Source: Acrocarpospora catenulata (lineage in GTDB: Bacteria > Actinomycetota > Actinomycetes > Streptosporangiales > Streptosporangiaceae). From it: a DNA stretch of 64,000 bases. Numbering within the stretch: the first letter of the stretch is position 1; the number at the start of each line of letters is the position of its first letter. A program made the position numbers and the translations under genes. The notes under the pieces are model-generated. The model saw nothing but the letters and a program-made list of their open reading frames with translations, ran no database searches and was not told where the DNA came from. Location: NCBI RefSeq assembly GCF_018476525.1, contig NZ_JAHCST010000001.1:312069-376068 (forward strand), in the 5' to 3' direction. Positions 53,574 to 63,018 of the stretch are shown piece by piece.

Positions 53574-54718
53574 GGGATGGCCTTTCCGGTGTCGGAGATC
53601 GCGTCGAGCAGGGTGCGCCGCTGGCGGCGGGTCAGCTCGCCGAGGGTGTGGCGGGGGCCGATGCCGGTGGCCTTCAGCAGCGCGCTGACGTCGGCCTCCT
53701 CGTAACCGGGGAGGGCGCCGAGCAGCCAGGCGATGTAGGTGCCCCTGGTCACCAGGTCGGTGCGGTCCATCAGCTGGCTGAGGGACAGACGGCCGGAGGC
53801 GAGCGCCGCCCGCAGGTACCACCGGTCGACCGGGGAAGGGCTGGGGGTCGGCGTCGGCGTCGGGGCCGGTCTGGGGGTGGGCGACTGCACGGGGGTGCGG
53901 GCCATCGCGCCGCCGCCGGGGTGCGCGGCACCGGGCATCAAGTGCAGCAGACCCGTGACGGCGACCATCGCCCCCGCGGCGCCGCTCGCGATCCACAGGT
54001 ACCGCCGGGGCAGCCGCCCGTTCTTCTGGCGGCTGGACAGCATCTGCAGCCCCACCACCGCCGTACGCAACAGGACACCGGTCACCATGCCGAGCAGGAT
54101 CGGCACCAGGCGGCCGGGCAACGGGCGGATGGTGGCGATCACCACGCCCACCGCGGGGCTGGCGCAGGACAGGGCCAGCCAGGGCCCCAGCGGCTGGCGG
54201 GCCATGTCGAGCAGCGCGGCCAGCGCGAGCCCTTCACTGGCCGAGTGCACCATCAGGGCGATCACGATGACGGCCGAGGCGGAGACGGCCAGCGTCGCCC
54301 CCTCGATGGCGCGGTGCACGGCGAGCGCGGCGGCCGTGCCCATGCCGCCGAACAGCGCGGCGCTGACCACCTCCTTGACTCGGCGGTGCGCACCGGGGGA
54401 GTGCAGCCCGCGCCGGGCGGGGGTGAAGCCGCCTTGCCCGTGGCCGTGGCCGCCCCGGGTGAAATAGGTGACCACCACGAAGCCCATGGCGGTGGCCAGA
54501 CCCACCCACCAGAGCGGCACGCCGTTGTCGGTGGCGTGATGCCAGGCGTCAGGAAGCAGGTCGGCCAGCGCGGTCACCAGCATCAAGGCGGAGGCGACGG
54601 CCAGCCAACCGCTCAGCCGCCGATGTTCGAGCCTGGCCAGCCAGGCGCCGCCGAGGGTGGACAGTGAGACCAGACCGACGGCCAGCCAGGCCGTGGTTCC
54701 GGAGGATAGGTCGTCCAT
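53570..54718 (-). CDS. ZIP-family metal transporter fused to an mIHF-like domain
   Basis: A 382-residue protein. Residues 8-262 form about eight membrane segments with both ZIP metal motifs: HRAIEG (135-140) and HSASEG (158-163), plus a His-rich loop GGHGHGQGG (89-97). A Pro/Thr-rich linker (273-297) leads to a C-terminal domain (299-375): RWYLRAALASGRLSLSQLMD, then ALPGYEEADVSALLKATGIG and LGELTRRQRRTLLDAI, which matches the pattern of mycobacterial integration host factor (LPGxGK region, then RRVRGLGxxQRxxLL). ZIPs import zinc, iron or manganese. A CAGAGT/ACTCTG inverted repeat (54749-54772) lies upstream. Function of the appended domain is unknown. Confidence 0.8.
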   Translation of the reverse strand: MDDLSSGTTAWLAVGLVSLSTLGGAWLARLEHRRLSGWLAVASALMLVTALADLLPDAWHHATDNGVPLWWVGLATAMGFVVVTYFTRGGHGHGQGGFTPARRGLHSPGAHRRVKEVVSAALFGGMGTAAALAVHRAIEGATLAVSASAVIVIALMVHSASEGLALAALLDMARQPLGPWLALSCASPAVGVVIATIRPLPGRLVPILLGMVTGVLLRTAVVGLQMLSSRQKNGRLPRRYLWIASGAAGAMVAVTGLLHLMPGAAHPGGGAMARTPVQSPTPRPAPTPTPTPSPSPVDRWYLRAALASGRLSLSQLMDRTDLVTRGTYIAWLLGALPGYEEADVSALLKATGIGPRHTLGELTRRQRRTLLDAISDTGKAIP

Positions 54719-54789
54719 AAGGCACCACCTCTACCAGCAATGATTACCCAGAGTTGATATCCAGTTACTCTGAGCTTACACGCGCTTGG

Positions 54790-57051
54790 CTATTCCGAGC
54801 GCAACTGGGTGGCGAGGGGGAACCGCGCGGCCCGCCGGGCGGCGGGGGCGGCCAGCAGGTTGTTGACGGCCAGCGCGACCGGTGCCGCCAGCAGTACGGC
54901 GAACAGGGCCAGCGGCGGGACGTACAGCAGCGGGGTGAGGTCGGCCACCACCCGCCAGAGCGAGCGGCCCAGCGCGATTCCGAGCGGCATCCCGACCAGC
55001 AGGCCGATCACGGCCAGCGTGGTGGCCTGGGTGACCACGGCCAGTCGGCACTGCGCACGGGTGAACCCGAGCGCCCGCAGTACGGCCACGTCCTGGCGGC
55101 GCCGCCGGATCGCGGTGGCCAGCGCGTGGCCGTTGGCGGCGATGGCCAGCAGCGCCAGGAACCCGCCGAGGGCCAGGGGCGGGACGAGAATGTTGCCGAT
55201 CTGCTTGACCTGCATCGGCACCGCGGCCGGCTCCAGCCCGGCCGCCGTCCATTTGGCAAGGTCGGCCCCTGGACGCAGGGCGAACAGGCTGAAATGGAAC
55301 TTGAAGTAGCCGTCCGGGAACAGACGCTGGAATCCGTCGCCGGTCAGCCAGCCGCCCACGGCGTACCCGTTGTGCGGGCCCTCGGGCACGAAGGCGATCC
55401 CGGTCACCTGGAGCGAACCGGTCGCCCGGCCCTTGACCGGCAGCAGGTCGCCGATCTTGGCTCCGATCTGCCGGGCCGAGTCCGGGGCCAGCGCGATCTC
55501 CCCGGGCGCGCCCGGCATCCGACCGCTGAGCACGACCACCGGGAACGGCTGCTCGTGGGTGAACACCGGAACCGAGGCCGAGCGGGTGGAGATCACCCCG
55601 ACCCGGGTGTCGTTGATCGCACGTACGTCCGGGTCGCGGGACCACTCCGCCGGCGGCCGCGGGTTGAAGTCCTCCCCGCCCGCGCCGATCCAGCCCATCA
55701 ACTGGAAGGTCTGCCCGAAACGGGCCGGATCCCCGGCCGCGTCCACGGCGCCCGCCCGGAACGTGAACGCGGCCAGCACCCCCAGCACGCCCACGATCGC
55801 CCCCGCCAGCGCCGGCCGTACCGGCACGGCGGTGCCGCCCCGCCCAGGCTCCAGTGCCAGCCGGATGCCGAGCACCACCGGCGTCGGCAGTCCGAGCCGA
55901 TCCGCGGCCTTGGCGACGGCGGACGCCCGCCCCCGTCCCGCCCGCCGGGCGACCACGGCCAGCCCCGCCGACAGCGTGACCAGCACCACCATCAGCACGG
56001 CCACCGCCGCGAGCACCACCCCGTCCACCGACACCCCGGGGTACGGTTCCACCTCCTGCGCGCTGCCGATCGGAAACAGCGGCGAGACGGCCACGGCGGC
56101 CCCCGCGCCCAGCGCCACCCCGGCGATCGCCGCCAGCGCCGGACCGGTCACCGTGGCTGTCAGCGCCTGTCTGGGAGTCAGCCCGAGCACCCGCAACACC
56201 GCCAGATCCTCGGTGGAGGCCGCCGCGTACCGGACCACCGCCTGGCTGATCAGCACCATCGAGGCGGCCAGCGCGGCCAGCGCCATGCCGAGCAGCACGG
56301 TGCCCTCGAAGTCGCCCGCCTTCGCGTGCTTGGCGTTCATCGCGGCCATGTTGTTGATCTCGATGTCGTCCTGTCCGGTGAGCCTGGCGAAATCCCGCTG
56401 GAAGGCGGGTAGCCCGGCCTCGCCGTCGCTCAGCCTTACGACGGCGTTGTTCACCCCGCCCGAGTTCTGCATCAGCGCCGCATGATGTTTGACGGCGAAC
56501 GCCCGAGTGGTGATCAGTTCTGTGAAGTTCAACATGATCGGCGTGCGGACGACCCCCACGATCCGCAACGGTTGCCGGGCCCCGTCCGGCAACTTGGCGA
56601 CGACCTGATCCCCCAGCGCCAGCCCGGTCTCCGCCAGGAAAGGCTCCGGCGCCGTCGCCTCGTCCGGGCGCGTCTCGTCGGGTAGTCGTCCCGCCAGCAC
56701 CACCGCGGTCTCGAGCGAGGACATGAACTCCACATCCGTCGACGGAAGCGTGACCGCAGCCTCCGGGTACCCCTCCAGCGTGATGTCGGCCAACAGGAAG
56801 GAACCGACCGCCGCCACCCCCGGCAGCCGCCGAACCGCGTCCCAGTCGAAGTTCTGCTGATTGGGCTGCACCATCGCCGTCACCGGCTGCGTGACCGCCA
56901 GCAGCCGATCCATCGCCGACATCCCCCGCCGCGCCCCCGCCGTGGTCGCCATCACCGCCCCCGCCCCCAGGGCCACCAGCACCCCAAGCGCGACCAACGA
57001 CCGAACCCGCCGCCGCAGGTCCACCCTCAGCCACTCCCAGACAGCCGACAC
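54790..57051 (-). CDS. FtsX-like ABC transporter permease
   Basis: A 753-residue MacB/FtsX-type permease: one N-terminal membrane helix (RSLVALGVLVALGAGAVMAT), a large external domain (about 45-245), three helices in the FtsX core (250-365, DLAVLRVLGLTPRQALTATV), a second external domain (430-620) and a final FtsX core (630-740, RQDVAVLRALGFTRAQCRLA). Such permeases act in mechanotransmission or lipid/peptide export rather than classical transport. The cognate ATPase gene is not adjacent on either side, so it must be encoded elsewhere or upstream genes were lost. Confidence 0.9.
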   Translation of the reverse strand: MSAVWEWLRVDLRRRVRSLVALGVLVALGAGAVMATTAGARRGMSAMDRLLAVTQPVTAMVQPNQQNFDWDAVRRLPGVAAVGSFLLADITLEGYPEAAVTLPSTDVEFMSSLETAVVLAGRLPDETRPDEATAPEPFLAETGLALGDQVVAKLPDGARQPLRIVGVVRTPIMLNFTELITTRAFAVKHHAALMQNSGGVNNAVVRLSDGEAGLPAFQRDFARLTGQDDIEINNMAAMNAKHAKAGDFEGTVLLGMALAALAASMVLISQAVVRYAAASTEDLAVLRVLGLTPRQALTATVTGPALAAIAGVALGAGAAVAVSPLFPIGSAQEVEPYPGVSVDGVVLAAVAVLMVVLVTLSAGLAVVARRAGRGRASAVAKAADRLGLPTPVVLGIRLALEPGRGGTAVPVRPALAGAIVGVLGVLAAFTFRAGAVDAAGDPARFGQTFQLMGWIGAGGEDFNPRPPAEWSRDPDVRAINDTRVGVISTRSASVPVFTHEQPFPVVVLSGRMPGAPGEIALAPDSARQIGAKIGDLLPVKGRATGSLQVTGIAFVPEGPHNGYAVGGWLTGDGFQRLFPDGYFKFHFSLFALRPGADLAKWTAAGLEPAAVPMQVKQIGNILVPPLALGGFLALLAIAANGHALATAIRRRRQDVAVLRALGFTRAQCRLAVVTQATTLAVIGLLVGMPLGIALGRSLWRVVADLTPLLYVPPLALFAVLLAAPVALAVNNLLAAPAARRAARFPLATQLRSE

Positions 57052-57173
57052 AGGACCTATTCACCCGCAGACCTGCTCACCTCGCCCAGGGGGTTAACCC
57101 CCAGGACCCACTACAGAGATCGCGACAAGTCGAACAGACCTGCACATCATGATCCGTACGGTAGGAAGACATC

Positions 57174-57857
57174 GTGACTGACGATCAGCGACAGCACGGT
57201 CGACCGCAGGGCCGCTCGCGTGTGACCCGCGCCGTGGGAATCCTGGTTGCCGCCCTGGCAGTCGGCGCGGGATTCGGCGCGGCAACCTCCCTCGTGAACG
57301 CCCTCTCCCACAGCTACGCCGATCTTGAAAGCCGCGCCTACACCACCAGCGGGTGGTCAATCGCGGAAATCATCAGCGTGCTACTCGACTCCGGCTGGGC
57401 CTGGGCGGGCTTGGCCGTCGCAGTGGGCTGGCTGGTCACACGCACCGAGGAGAACCGCCCCGCAGGACTGTTGCGGGGCGCTGCCGCCGGCGCTCTGGCC
57501 CTGCTTGCGGCCACGGCCGCCTACAGCGTCGTGGACACCATCCGCAACGGCATGGACTTCCCCTGGTACCAATCCGAACCACTCGTGTGGTGGTTCGCCA
57601 GCGTCATCTTCGGAGCGCCCTTGGGCGCCATCGGTGCATGCGTCAAACGACCAGGAGTGATCGGTCTGCTCGCCAGATTGACCGTCCCGATCGGCGCCAC
57701 CGTACAAATGATTCTGCTGCCGCCCGGCAGAAACGAGGTGATCGAGACCATAGGAAAAACGATCGTATGGACGTTGGCCGCCACCAGTATCGGCTTCGCC
57801 GTCATCCGCTTCCTCCGCCTGGGTTGGACTCGCGGTTCTACGCGACGTGCTTCGTAG
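57174..57857 (+). CDS. membrane protein of unknown function
   Basis: A 227-residue protein with about six hydrophobic segments (first: RAVGILVAALAVGAGFGAAT) and a soluble basic N terminus (TDDQRQHGRPQGRSR). The topology and motifs (DFPWYQSEPLVWW, GAPLGAIGACVKRPGVIGLL) resemble actinobacterial DUF6518-type proteins, but I cannot assign a function. GTG start with AGGAAG 6 nt upstream. Codon use is less GC-biased than in neighbours, which together with the adjacent deletion scar hints at an acquired segment. Confidence 0.68.
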   Translation: MTDDQRQHGRPQGRSRVTRAVGILVAALAVGAGFGAATSLVNALSHSYADLESRAYTTSGWSIAEIISVLLDSGWAWAGLAVAVGWLVTRTEENRPAGLLRGAAAGALALLAATAAYSVVDTIRNGMDFPWYQSEPLVWWFASVIFGAPLGAIGACVKRPGVIGLLARLTVPIGATVQMILLPPGRNEVIETIGKTIVWTLAATSIGFAVIRFLRLGWTRGSTRRAS

Positions 57858-57918
57858 CCCCAGAACACCCTCGGTACCTTCACAAGGCCGACGATCCGCT
57901 GCGGGTCGTATCCACCTA

Positions 57919-58566
57919 TCAGCGGGGGCGGTCGACTCGTGCCTCATTCCACACCGGTTCGGGGGTCTCATAGACGGTTCCGTCTGTTCCGAAGATGAGG
58001 AAGCGGTCGAAGTCGGCGGCGAACCAGCGGTCGTGGGTGACGGCCAGGACGGTGCCGGCGAAGGAGGTCAGGCCCTGCTGCAGGGCCTCGGCGCTGGCCA
58101 GGTCGAGGTTGTCGGTCGGTTCGTCGAGCAGCAGGAGGGTCGCACCGGACAGTTCCAGCAGGAGGATCTGCAGCCGGGCCTGCTGGCCGCCGGACAGGGT
58201 CTCGAAGCGTTGGTCCCGGGCCGGCGCGAGTTCGTAGCGGGCGAGCGCGGCCATGGTTTCGTCCAAGGCGCGGGCGTACCCGGTCATCACCAGTTCGGCG
58301 GGGGTGCGGCCGTACAGGTCGGGTCGTGTGTGGGTCTGCGCGAAGTGGCCGGGCACCACCCGGGCTCCCAGCCGTGCCGAACCGGTGTGCCGCACGGAGG
58401 GTGCAGTGCCCTCCGTCGCTTCGGCCAGCAGTCGGAGGAACTGAGATTTGCCCGAGCCGTTCGAGCCGAGGACAGCCACGCGTTCGCCGTACCAGATCTC
58501 GATGTCGAAGGGCCGCATCAGTCCGGTGAGTTCCAGGCCTGCGCAGATGACGGCGCGACTGACCAT
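57919..58566 (-). pseudogene. ABC-F ATPase, C-terminal half only
   Basis: Only the second nucleotide-binding domain of an ABC-F protein remains (homology from about 58557 to the stop): AVICAGLELTGLMRPFDIEI, Walker A GSNGSGKS, signature LSGGQQARLQ, Walker B LLLLDEPTDNLDL and H-loop AVTHDRW. Intact ABC-F proteins need two such domains and the linker to work on the ribosome, giving antibiotic resistance or translation control. The first half (about 300 residues) is missing. The break coincides with the break in the TetR gene on the other strand, so one deletion removed both 5' ends. Confidence 0.85.
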
Positions 58567-59131
58567 GCGGCGGCTGGCCGAGCGCCTCGGCACCGGCTCC
58601 ACCACGCTTTACTGGCACGTGAAGACCAAGGACGACGTTCTCGATCTCGCCCTCGACGCGATCTTCGCGGCGGTCGAGATCCCGCGCTCGGGTGGTCGGG
58701 ACTGGCGCGCCGACATCACCGCGCTGATCACCGGATGGCATGCCGCCCTGCTGGAACATCCCTGGTCGGCGGCGCTGCTCGGCCGTCCGATGCTGGGGCC
58801 CAACGTGCTTGCCCGCAGCGAGTTCCTGTACGCCACCCTGCTGGGGGCCGGGGTCACCGAGCCGCAGCTGACCGCCGCCGCCTACGGCCTGTCCAACTAC
58901 GTCATCGGTTCGGCGCTCATGCAGGCGACGTGGACGACCCGCGAGGGCCAGGCCGTGCCGCAAAGCGCCCGTGATCACCTCTACGCCTACCGCGACCGCT
59001 ATCCGGTCCTGGCCACTCACGGCCCCCTCGTCGTGGACAGCGACTGGGATACCACCTTCTCCGTCGGTCTTGCCTGGCTTCTCGACGGCATCCAGGCAGG
59101 CGCGGTCGATACGCGGTCGTCGGATACATAG
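58559..59131 (+). pseudogene. TetR family regulator, 5'-truncated
   Basis: The frame starts inside the helix-turn-helix (LTMRRLAERLGTGSTTLYWH) and then runs through an intact TetR C-terminal domain (KTKDDVLDLALDAIFAAVEI ... VGLAWLLDGIQAGAV). The first helices of the DNA-binding domain, about 20-30 residues, are missing, so it should not bind DNA. An ATG at 58565 could still start a fragment. A TetR gene divergent from an ABC-F gene is a common antibiotic-response pair, and this is its remnant. Confidence 0.82.
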
Positions 59132-59198
59132 TCGCGGGTGTGACTATGTCGGTGTGGCCCATGGGACGGGGCGGTGGGGCGGCCTAGATTTTTCGAGC

Positions 59199-59996
59199 AT
59201 GAGGAGTGTGGAGAGGGATCTCGCTGGGCGTACGGCGCTGGTCACGGGGGCCGGGAGTGGGATCGGGCGGGCCTGTGCGCGGCGGCTGGCCGAGGCGGGG
59301 GCGCACGTGATCGTGGCCGATCTGAGGGGGGACGCGGCCGAGAAGGTGGCGGCGGAGGTCGGGGGGATCGCGGTGGCGGTGGATCTGGCCGAGCCGGGGT
59401 TTCTGGAGGGGATCCGGGATCAGGTGCCGGGGACGCCCGCCGGTGAGGATGTCCGGCTTTCGGTGGACATCATCGTCAACAATGCTGGATTTCAGCATGT
59501 GGCGCCTATCGAGGAGTTCCCACCTGAGGTTTTCGCGAAGATACTCAGGGTGATGGTGGAGGCGCCGTTCAAGCTGGTCAGGGCCGCCATGCCGTACATG
59601 AAGGAAGGCGGCTGGGGACGGGTGGTGAACATCTCCTCGGTGCACGGGATGCGGGCCTCGCCGTACAAGGCGGCGTACGTGACGGCCAAGCACGCGCTGG
59701 AGGGGCTGTCGAAGGTGATCGCGCTGGAGGGCGGCGCGTACGGGGTGACCTCGACGTGCGTCTGCCCGGCCTATGTACGGACGCCGCTGGTGGAGAACCA
59801 GATCGTGGCGCAGGCGGAGACCCACGGGATCGAGCCGGACGAGGTGGTGGAGCGGATCATGCTCCAGCCCGCGGCCATCAAGCGGCTGATCGAACCCGAC
59901 GAAGTGGCCGAGATGGTCGCTTATCTTTGTGCCCCGCAGGGATCGTTCATCACCGGTGTGTCGATCCCGATCGACGGTGGATGGAGCGCGCGCTGA
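59199..59996 (+). CDS. short-chain dehydrogenase, 3-hydroxybutyrate dehydrogenase-like
   Basis: A 265-residue classical SDR: NAD-binding TGAGSGIG (16-23), NNAG motif in VDIIVNNAGFQHVAPIEEFP, catalytic serine in NISSVHGMRASP and Y-x-x-x-K in AAYVTAKHALEG, then VCPAYVRTPLVENQI, a signature of D-3-hydroxybutyrate dehydrogenases that make acetoacetate in polyhydroxybutyrate use. The next gene, a GAF/PucR regulator, begins one nt after the stop and is co-transcribed. Start ATG 59199; GTG 59208 is an alternative. Confidence 0.9.
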   Translation: MRSVERDLAGRTALVTGAGSGIGRACARRLAEAGAHVIVADLRGDAAEKVAAEVGGIAVAVDLAEPGFLEGIRDQVPGTPAGEDVRLSVDIIVNNAGFQHVAPIEEFPPEVFAKILRVMVEAPFKLVRAAMPYMKEGGWGRVVNISSVHGMRASPYKAAYVTAKHALEGLSKVIALEGGAYGVTSTCVCPAYVRTPLVENQIVAQAETHGIEPDEVVERIMLQPAAIKRLIEPDEVAEMVAYLCAPQGSFITGVSIPIDGGWSAR

Positions 59997-59997
59997 C

Positions 59998-61830
59998 ATG
60001 AACGTTTTCCTCGAACTGCTCGCCCGGGAGGCTTCGGCGGTGGAGTTCGAGGGGCCCGTGCTGGCGGCCAGGGCGGCGGGGGCGGACGCGGCCACCCTGG
60101 AGGCGCTGGACCAGGACAAGATCGCGGCGCTCCGGGTGCGGGCGCTGCTGCGGCACCGGGCGCGCCGGGAGACCGAGCTGTCGGCCCTGTTCGACACGGC
60201 GGGCGACCTGGCGGGGCTGCGCGATCTGGACGCCGTGCTCGAGGCGATCGTGCACCGGGCGCGGCAGTTGCTGGGGGCCGACATCGCGTACCTGACCTTG
60301 AACGACCCGGAGCGCGGGGACACGTACATGCGGGTCACCGACGGGTCGATCTCCGCGCGGTTCCGGCAGCTACGGCTGGCGATGGGCGCCGGGCTCGGCG
60401 GACTGGTGGCGCAGTCGGGAACCCCGTACACGACGCCGGACTACTTCGCCGACGAGCGGTTCCGGCACACGACCACCATCGACGAGGCGGTCCAGGAAGA
60501 GGGCCTGGTCGCCATCCTGGGGGTGCCGCTCCGGCTGGGAACCCAGGTCATCGGGGTGCTGTTCGCCGCCAACCGGACCGCGCGGCCGTTCGTGCGGGAG
60601 GAGGTCGCGCTGCTGTGCTCGCTGGCCGCGCACGCCGCCGTGGCCATCGACACGGCCAGGCTGCTGGGGGAGACCCGGGCCGCGCTGACCGAGCTGAGCG
60701 AGGCCAACACGCTGATCAGGGAGCACAGCGACCTGATCGAGCGGGCCGCGGGGGCGCACGACCGGATGACCGGTCTGGTACTGCGCGGGGGCGGGATCGA
60801 GGACGTCGCGGCCGTGGTCACCGAGGTGCTCGGCGGGCGGCTGACCGTGCTGGACGGGGAGGGGCTGCCGCTGGTCGGGCCGGCCGAACTGGACGACGGG
60901 GTGGCCGAGGCGGCTCGCTCCTCGCGCGCGCTCGGGCGTACCGTGCGGCGCGGGGATGCCTTCGTGGCCTCGGTGGACGTGGCGGCGGCGCCGCTCTGCA
61001 CGCTGGTGCTCCGCACCGATCACCCGGTCGCCTCCGCCGACCAGCGCATCCTGGAGCGGGCCGCGCTGGTCACCGCGCTGCTGTTGCTGTTCCGGCGGAG
61101 TGTGGCCGACGCCGAAGGCCGGGTACGCGGCGAGCTGCTTGACGATCTCATCGCCCGCCCGGAACTGGACGGACTCTCCGACCGGGCCCGGCGGCTGGGC
61201 GTGCACCTGGAGCAGCCGCACGTGCTGGTGGTGGCCAGGCACGAGGGCGGCAGGGAACGGGCCGCGTTCTGGGCGTCCTCGCAGGCCGCGCTGACCGGGG
61301 GGCTGGCCACCGCGCGCGGCGACGAGGTGGTGCTGCTGTTGCCGGGGGACAAACCGGGTCTGCTGGCGCGGCGGGTCGCGGCCGAGCTCAGCCAGTCGCT
61401 CGGCTCCCCGGCCACCGCGGGAGGCGCGCTGGCGGGGGCGGTGCCGGAGGCGTACCAGGAGGCCGGAAGGTGCGCGGACGCGCTGCGCGCGCTCGGCCGG
61501 AGCGGCGACGGGGCGGGCGCGGCCGAGCTCGGATTCGTCGGGCTGCTCATCGGCGGCGGGCGGGACGTGGGGGCGTTCCTGACCGACGCGATCGGGCCGG
61601 TGGCCGACTACGACGAACGGCGCGGCACCCAGCTGATCCGGACCTTGGGCGCCTACTTCGGCACCGGATGTTCCCTGTCCCGTACGGCCGAAGCGTTGCA
61701 CATCCACGTCAACACCGTCACCCAGCGGCTGGACCGGGTGGGGAGGCTGCTCGGGGAGGGCTGGCAGGAGCCGGAGCGGGCCCTGGAGATCCAGCTCGCA
61801 CTGCGCGTGCACCGGCTGCGGCACCCGTGA
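59998..61830 (+). CDS. GAF-domain PucR family transcriptional regulator
   Basis: A 610-residue regulator. A GAF sensor spans about 75-220 (LDAVLEAIVHRARQLLGADI, GVPLRLGTQVIGVLFAANRT), a GGDEF-like CdaR region about 380-500, and a PucR C-terminal HTH_30 at about 545-605 (TLGAYFGTGCSLSRTAEALH, IHVNTVTQRLDRVGRLLG). It begins 1 nt after the SDR stop. In streptomycetes the same pair occurs, so control of hydroxybutyrate or acyl metabolism is likely. The GAF ligand is not known. Confidence 0.9.
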   Translation: MNVFLELLAREASAVEFEGPVLAARAAGADAATLEALDQDKIAALRVRALLRHRARRETELSALFDTAGDLAGLRDLDAVLEAIVHRARQLLGADIAYLTLNDPERGDTYMRVTDGSISARFRQLRLAMGAGLGGLVAQSGTPYTTPDYFADERFRHTTTIDEAVQEEGLVAILGVPLRLGTQVIGVLFAANRTARPFVREEVALLCSLAAHAAVAIDTARLLGETRAALTELSEANTLIREHSDLIERAAGAHDRMTGLVLRGGGIEDVAAVVTEVLGGRLTVLDGEGLPLVGPAELDDGVAEAARSSRALGRTVRRGDAFVASVDVAAAPLCTLVLRTDHPVASADQRILERAALVTALLLLFRRSVADAEGRVRGELLDDLIARPELDGLSDRARRLGVHLEQPHVLVVARHEGGRERAAFWASSQAALTGGLATARGDEVVLLLPGDKPGLLARRVAAELSQSLGSPATAGGALAGAVPEAYQEAGRCADALRALGRSGDGAGAAELGFVGLLIGGGRDVGAFLTDAIGPVADYDERRGTQLIRTLGAYFGTGCSLSRTAEALHIHVNTVTQRLDRVGRLLGEGWQEPERALEIQLALRVHRLRHP

Positions 61831-61950
61831 GACTTCGCGTGTCCGCACGCCATCACGCCGAGTTCAGCTATGTGGACCGCCGCCATAGGAGTGGGACGCA
61901 TTCGCCCATAAGTTAGCCCGAGGACGGCCGACGACGAAGGAGACGGCGGT

Positions 61951-62964
61951 ATGCGAAACGAGCGGATCACCACTTCCCGCCTCGCCCAGAATGTACTCAG
62001 TGTCGAGGGCGCGGCCGGGGAAGCCGTGTTGTTCGTGCACGGGAACGTATCCTCGGCGGCGTTCTGGCGGGATCCGATGCTCGCGCTGGCCGACGGCTAT
62101 CGGCCGCTCGCGGTGGATCTGCGCGGGTTCGGGGAGAGCGACCCGGCGCCGGTGGACGCCACCCGAGGGGTGCGGGACTACTCCGACGACGTGCTGGATC
62201 TGGTCGACACGCTGGGGCTCGACCGGGTGCACGTGGTCGGGTGGAGCCTGGGCGGCGGTGTGGTGCTGCAGGCCTTGCTGGACCGGCCGGAGGTGTTCGC
62301 GAGCGTGACCCTGGTCAACCCCGTCTCGCCGTACGGGTTCGGGGGGACCGAGGGGGAGGACGGAAAGCTGACCCATCCGGACGGGACCGGGTCGGGGGCC
62401 GGGGGCGCCAACCCGGACTTCGTGAAGCTGCTCGTCGAGGGGGATCGGGGGGACTCCTCGCCGCTGTCGCCGCGAAACGTGTTCCGGACCGCGTATGTCA
62501 AGCCGGGGGCGGTCATCGCGGACGAGGACTACTACGTGGAGTCCATGCTGACCACCCGGGTGGGGGAGGACCACTACCCGGGGGAGGCGGCGACCTCGGA
62601 GAACTGGCCGGGGGTGGCGCCCGGCACCAAGGGGGTCCTCAACACGATCGCCCCCACCCACTTCCGGCTGGATCTGGCGGCGGCTGCGGCCAAGCCGCCG
62701 ATCCTGTGGATCCGGGGGGCCGATGACGTGATCGTCTCCGACACCTCGCTGTTCGACCTGGCCTACCTGGGGGTCCTGGGCGTGGTGCCCGGGTCGCCCG
62801 GGACGCCCGCGCAGCCGATGGTGAGTCAGACCCGGGCGGCGCTCACCGCGTACGGGCCGTTCACCGAGGTGGTGCTGGCCGACTGCGGGCACAGCCCGCA
62901 CCTGGAGAAGCCGGAGGAGTTCCTGTCCGCGCTCCGCGCCCACCTCGCCGGAGCGGCGGCGTGA
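61951..62964 (+). CDS. alpha/beta fold hydrolase
   Basis: A 337-residue cytoplasmic hydrolase. Oxyanion region FVHGNVSSAAFW, LRGFGESDPAP, nucleophile elbow VGWSLGGGVVLQ (Ser near residue 98), acid in IRGADDVIVSD and histidine in ADCGHSPHLEKPEEF. A long lid insertion (about 125-220, rich in Gly/Asp/Tyr) is larger than in small esterases. Substrate unknown; the preceding genes hint at lipid or polyester metabolism. Starts at ATG 61951, 120 nt after the PucR gene, with GAAGGAGA upstream. Confidence 0.88.
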   Translation: MRNERITTSRLAQNVLSVEGAAGEAVLFVHGNVSSAAFWRDPMLALADGYRPLAVDLRGFGESDPAPVDATRGVRDYSDDVLDLVDTLGLDRVHVVGWSLGGGVVLQALLDRPEVFASVTLVNPVSPYGFGGTEGEDGKLTHPDGTGSGAGGANPDFVKLLVEGDRGDSSPLSPRNVFRTAYVKPGAVIADEDYYVESMLTTRVGEDHYPGEAATSENWPGVAPGTKGVLNTIAPTHFRLDLAAAAAKPPILWIRGADDVIVSDTSLFDLAYLGVLGVVPGSPGTPAQPMVSQTRAALTAYGPFTEVVLADCGHSPHLEKPEEFLSALRAHLAGAAA

Positions 62965-63018
62965 TCCTGGCGCGGGCCGGGTGTGGTCCTCTGCCACCCG
63001 GCCTGCGCCGACTACTCG

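Noticed and set aside
54776-57064. 762-residue minus-strand frame parallel to the FtsX permease
   Set aside because: Gly/Arg-rich out-of-frame reading of the permease gene with no recognisable domain.
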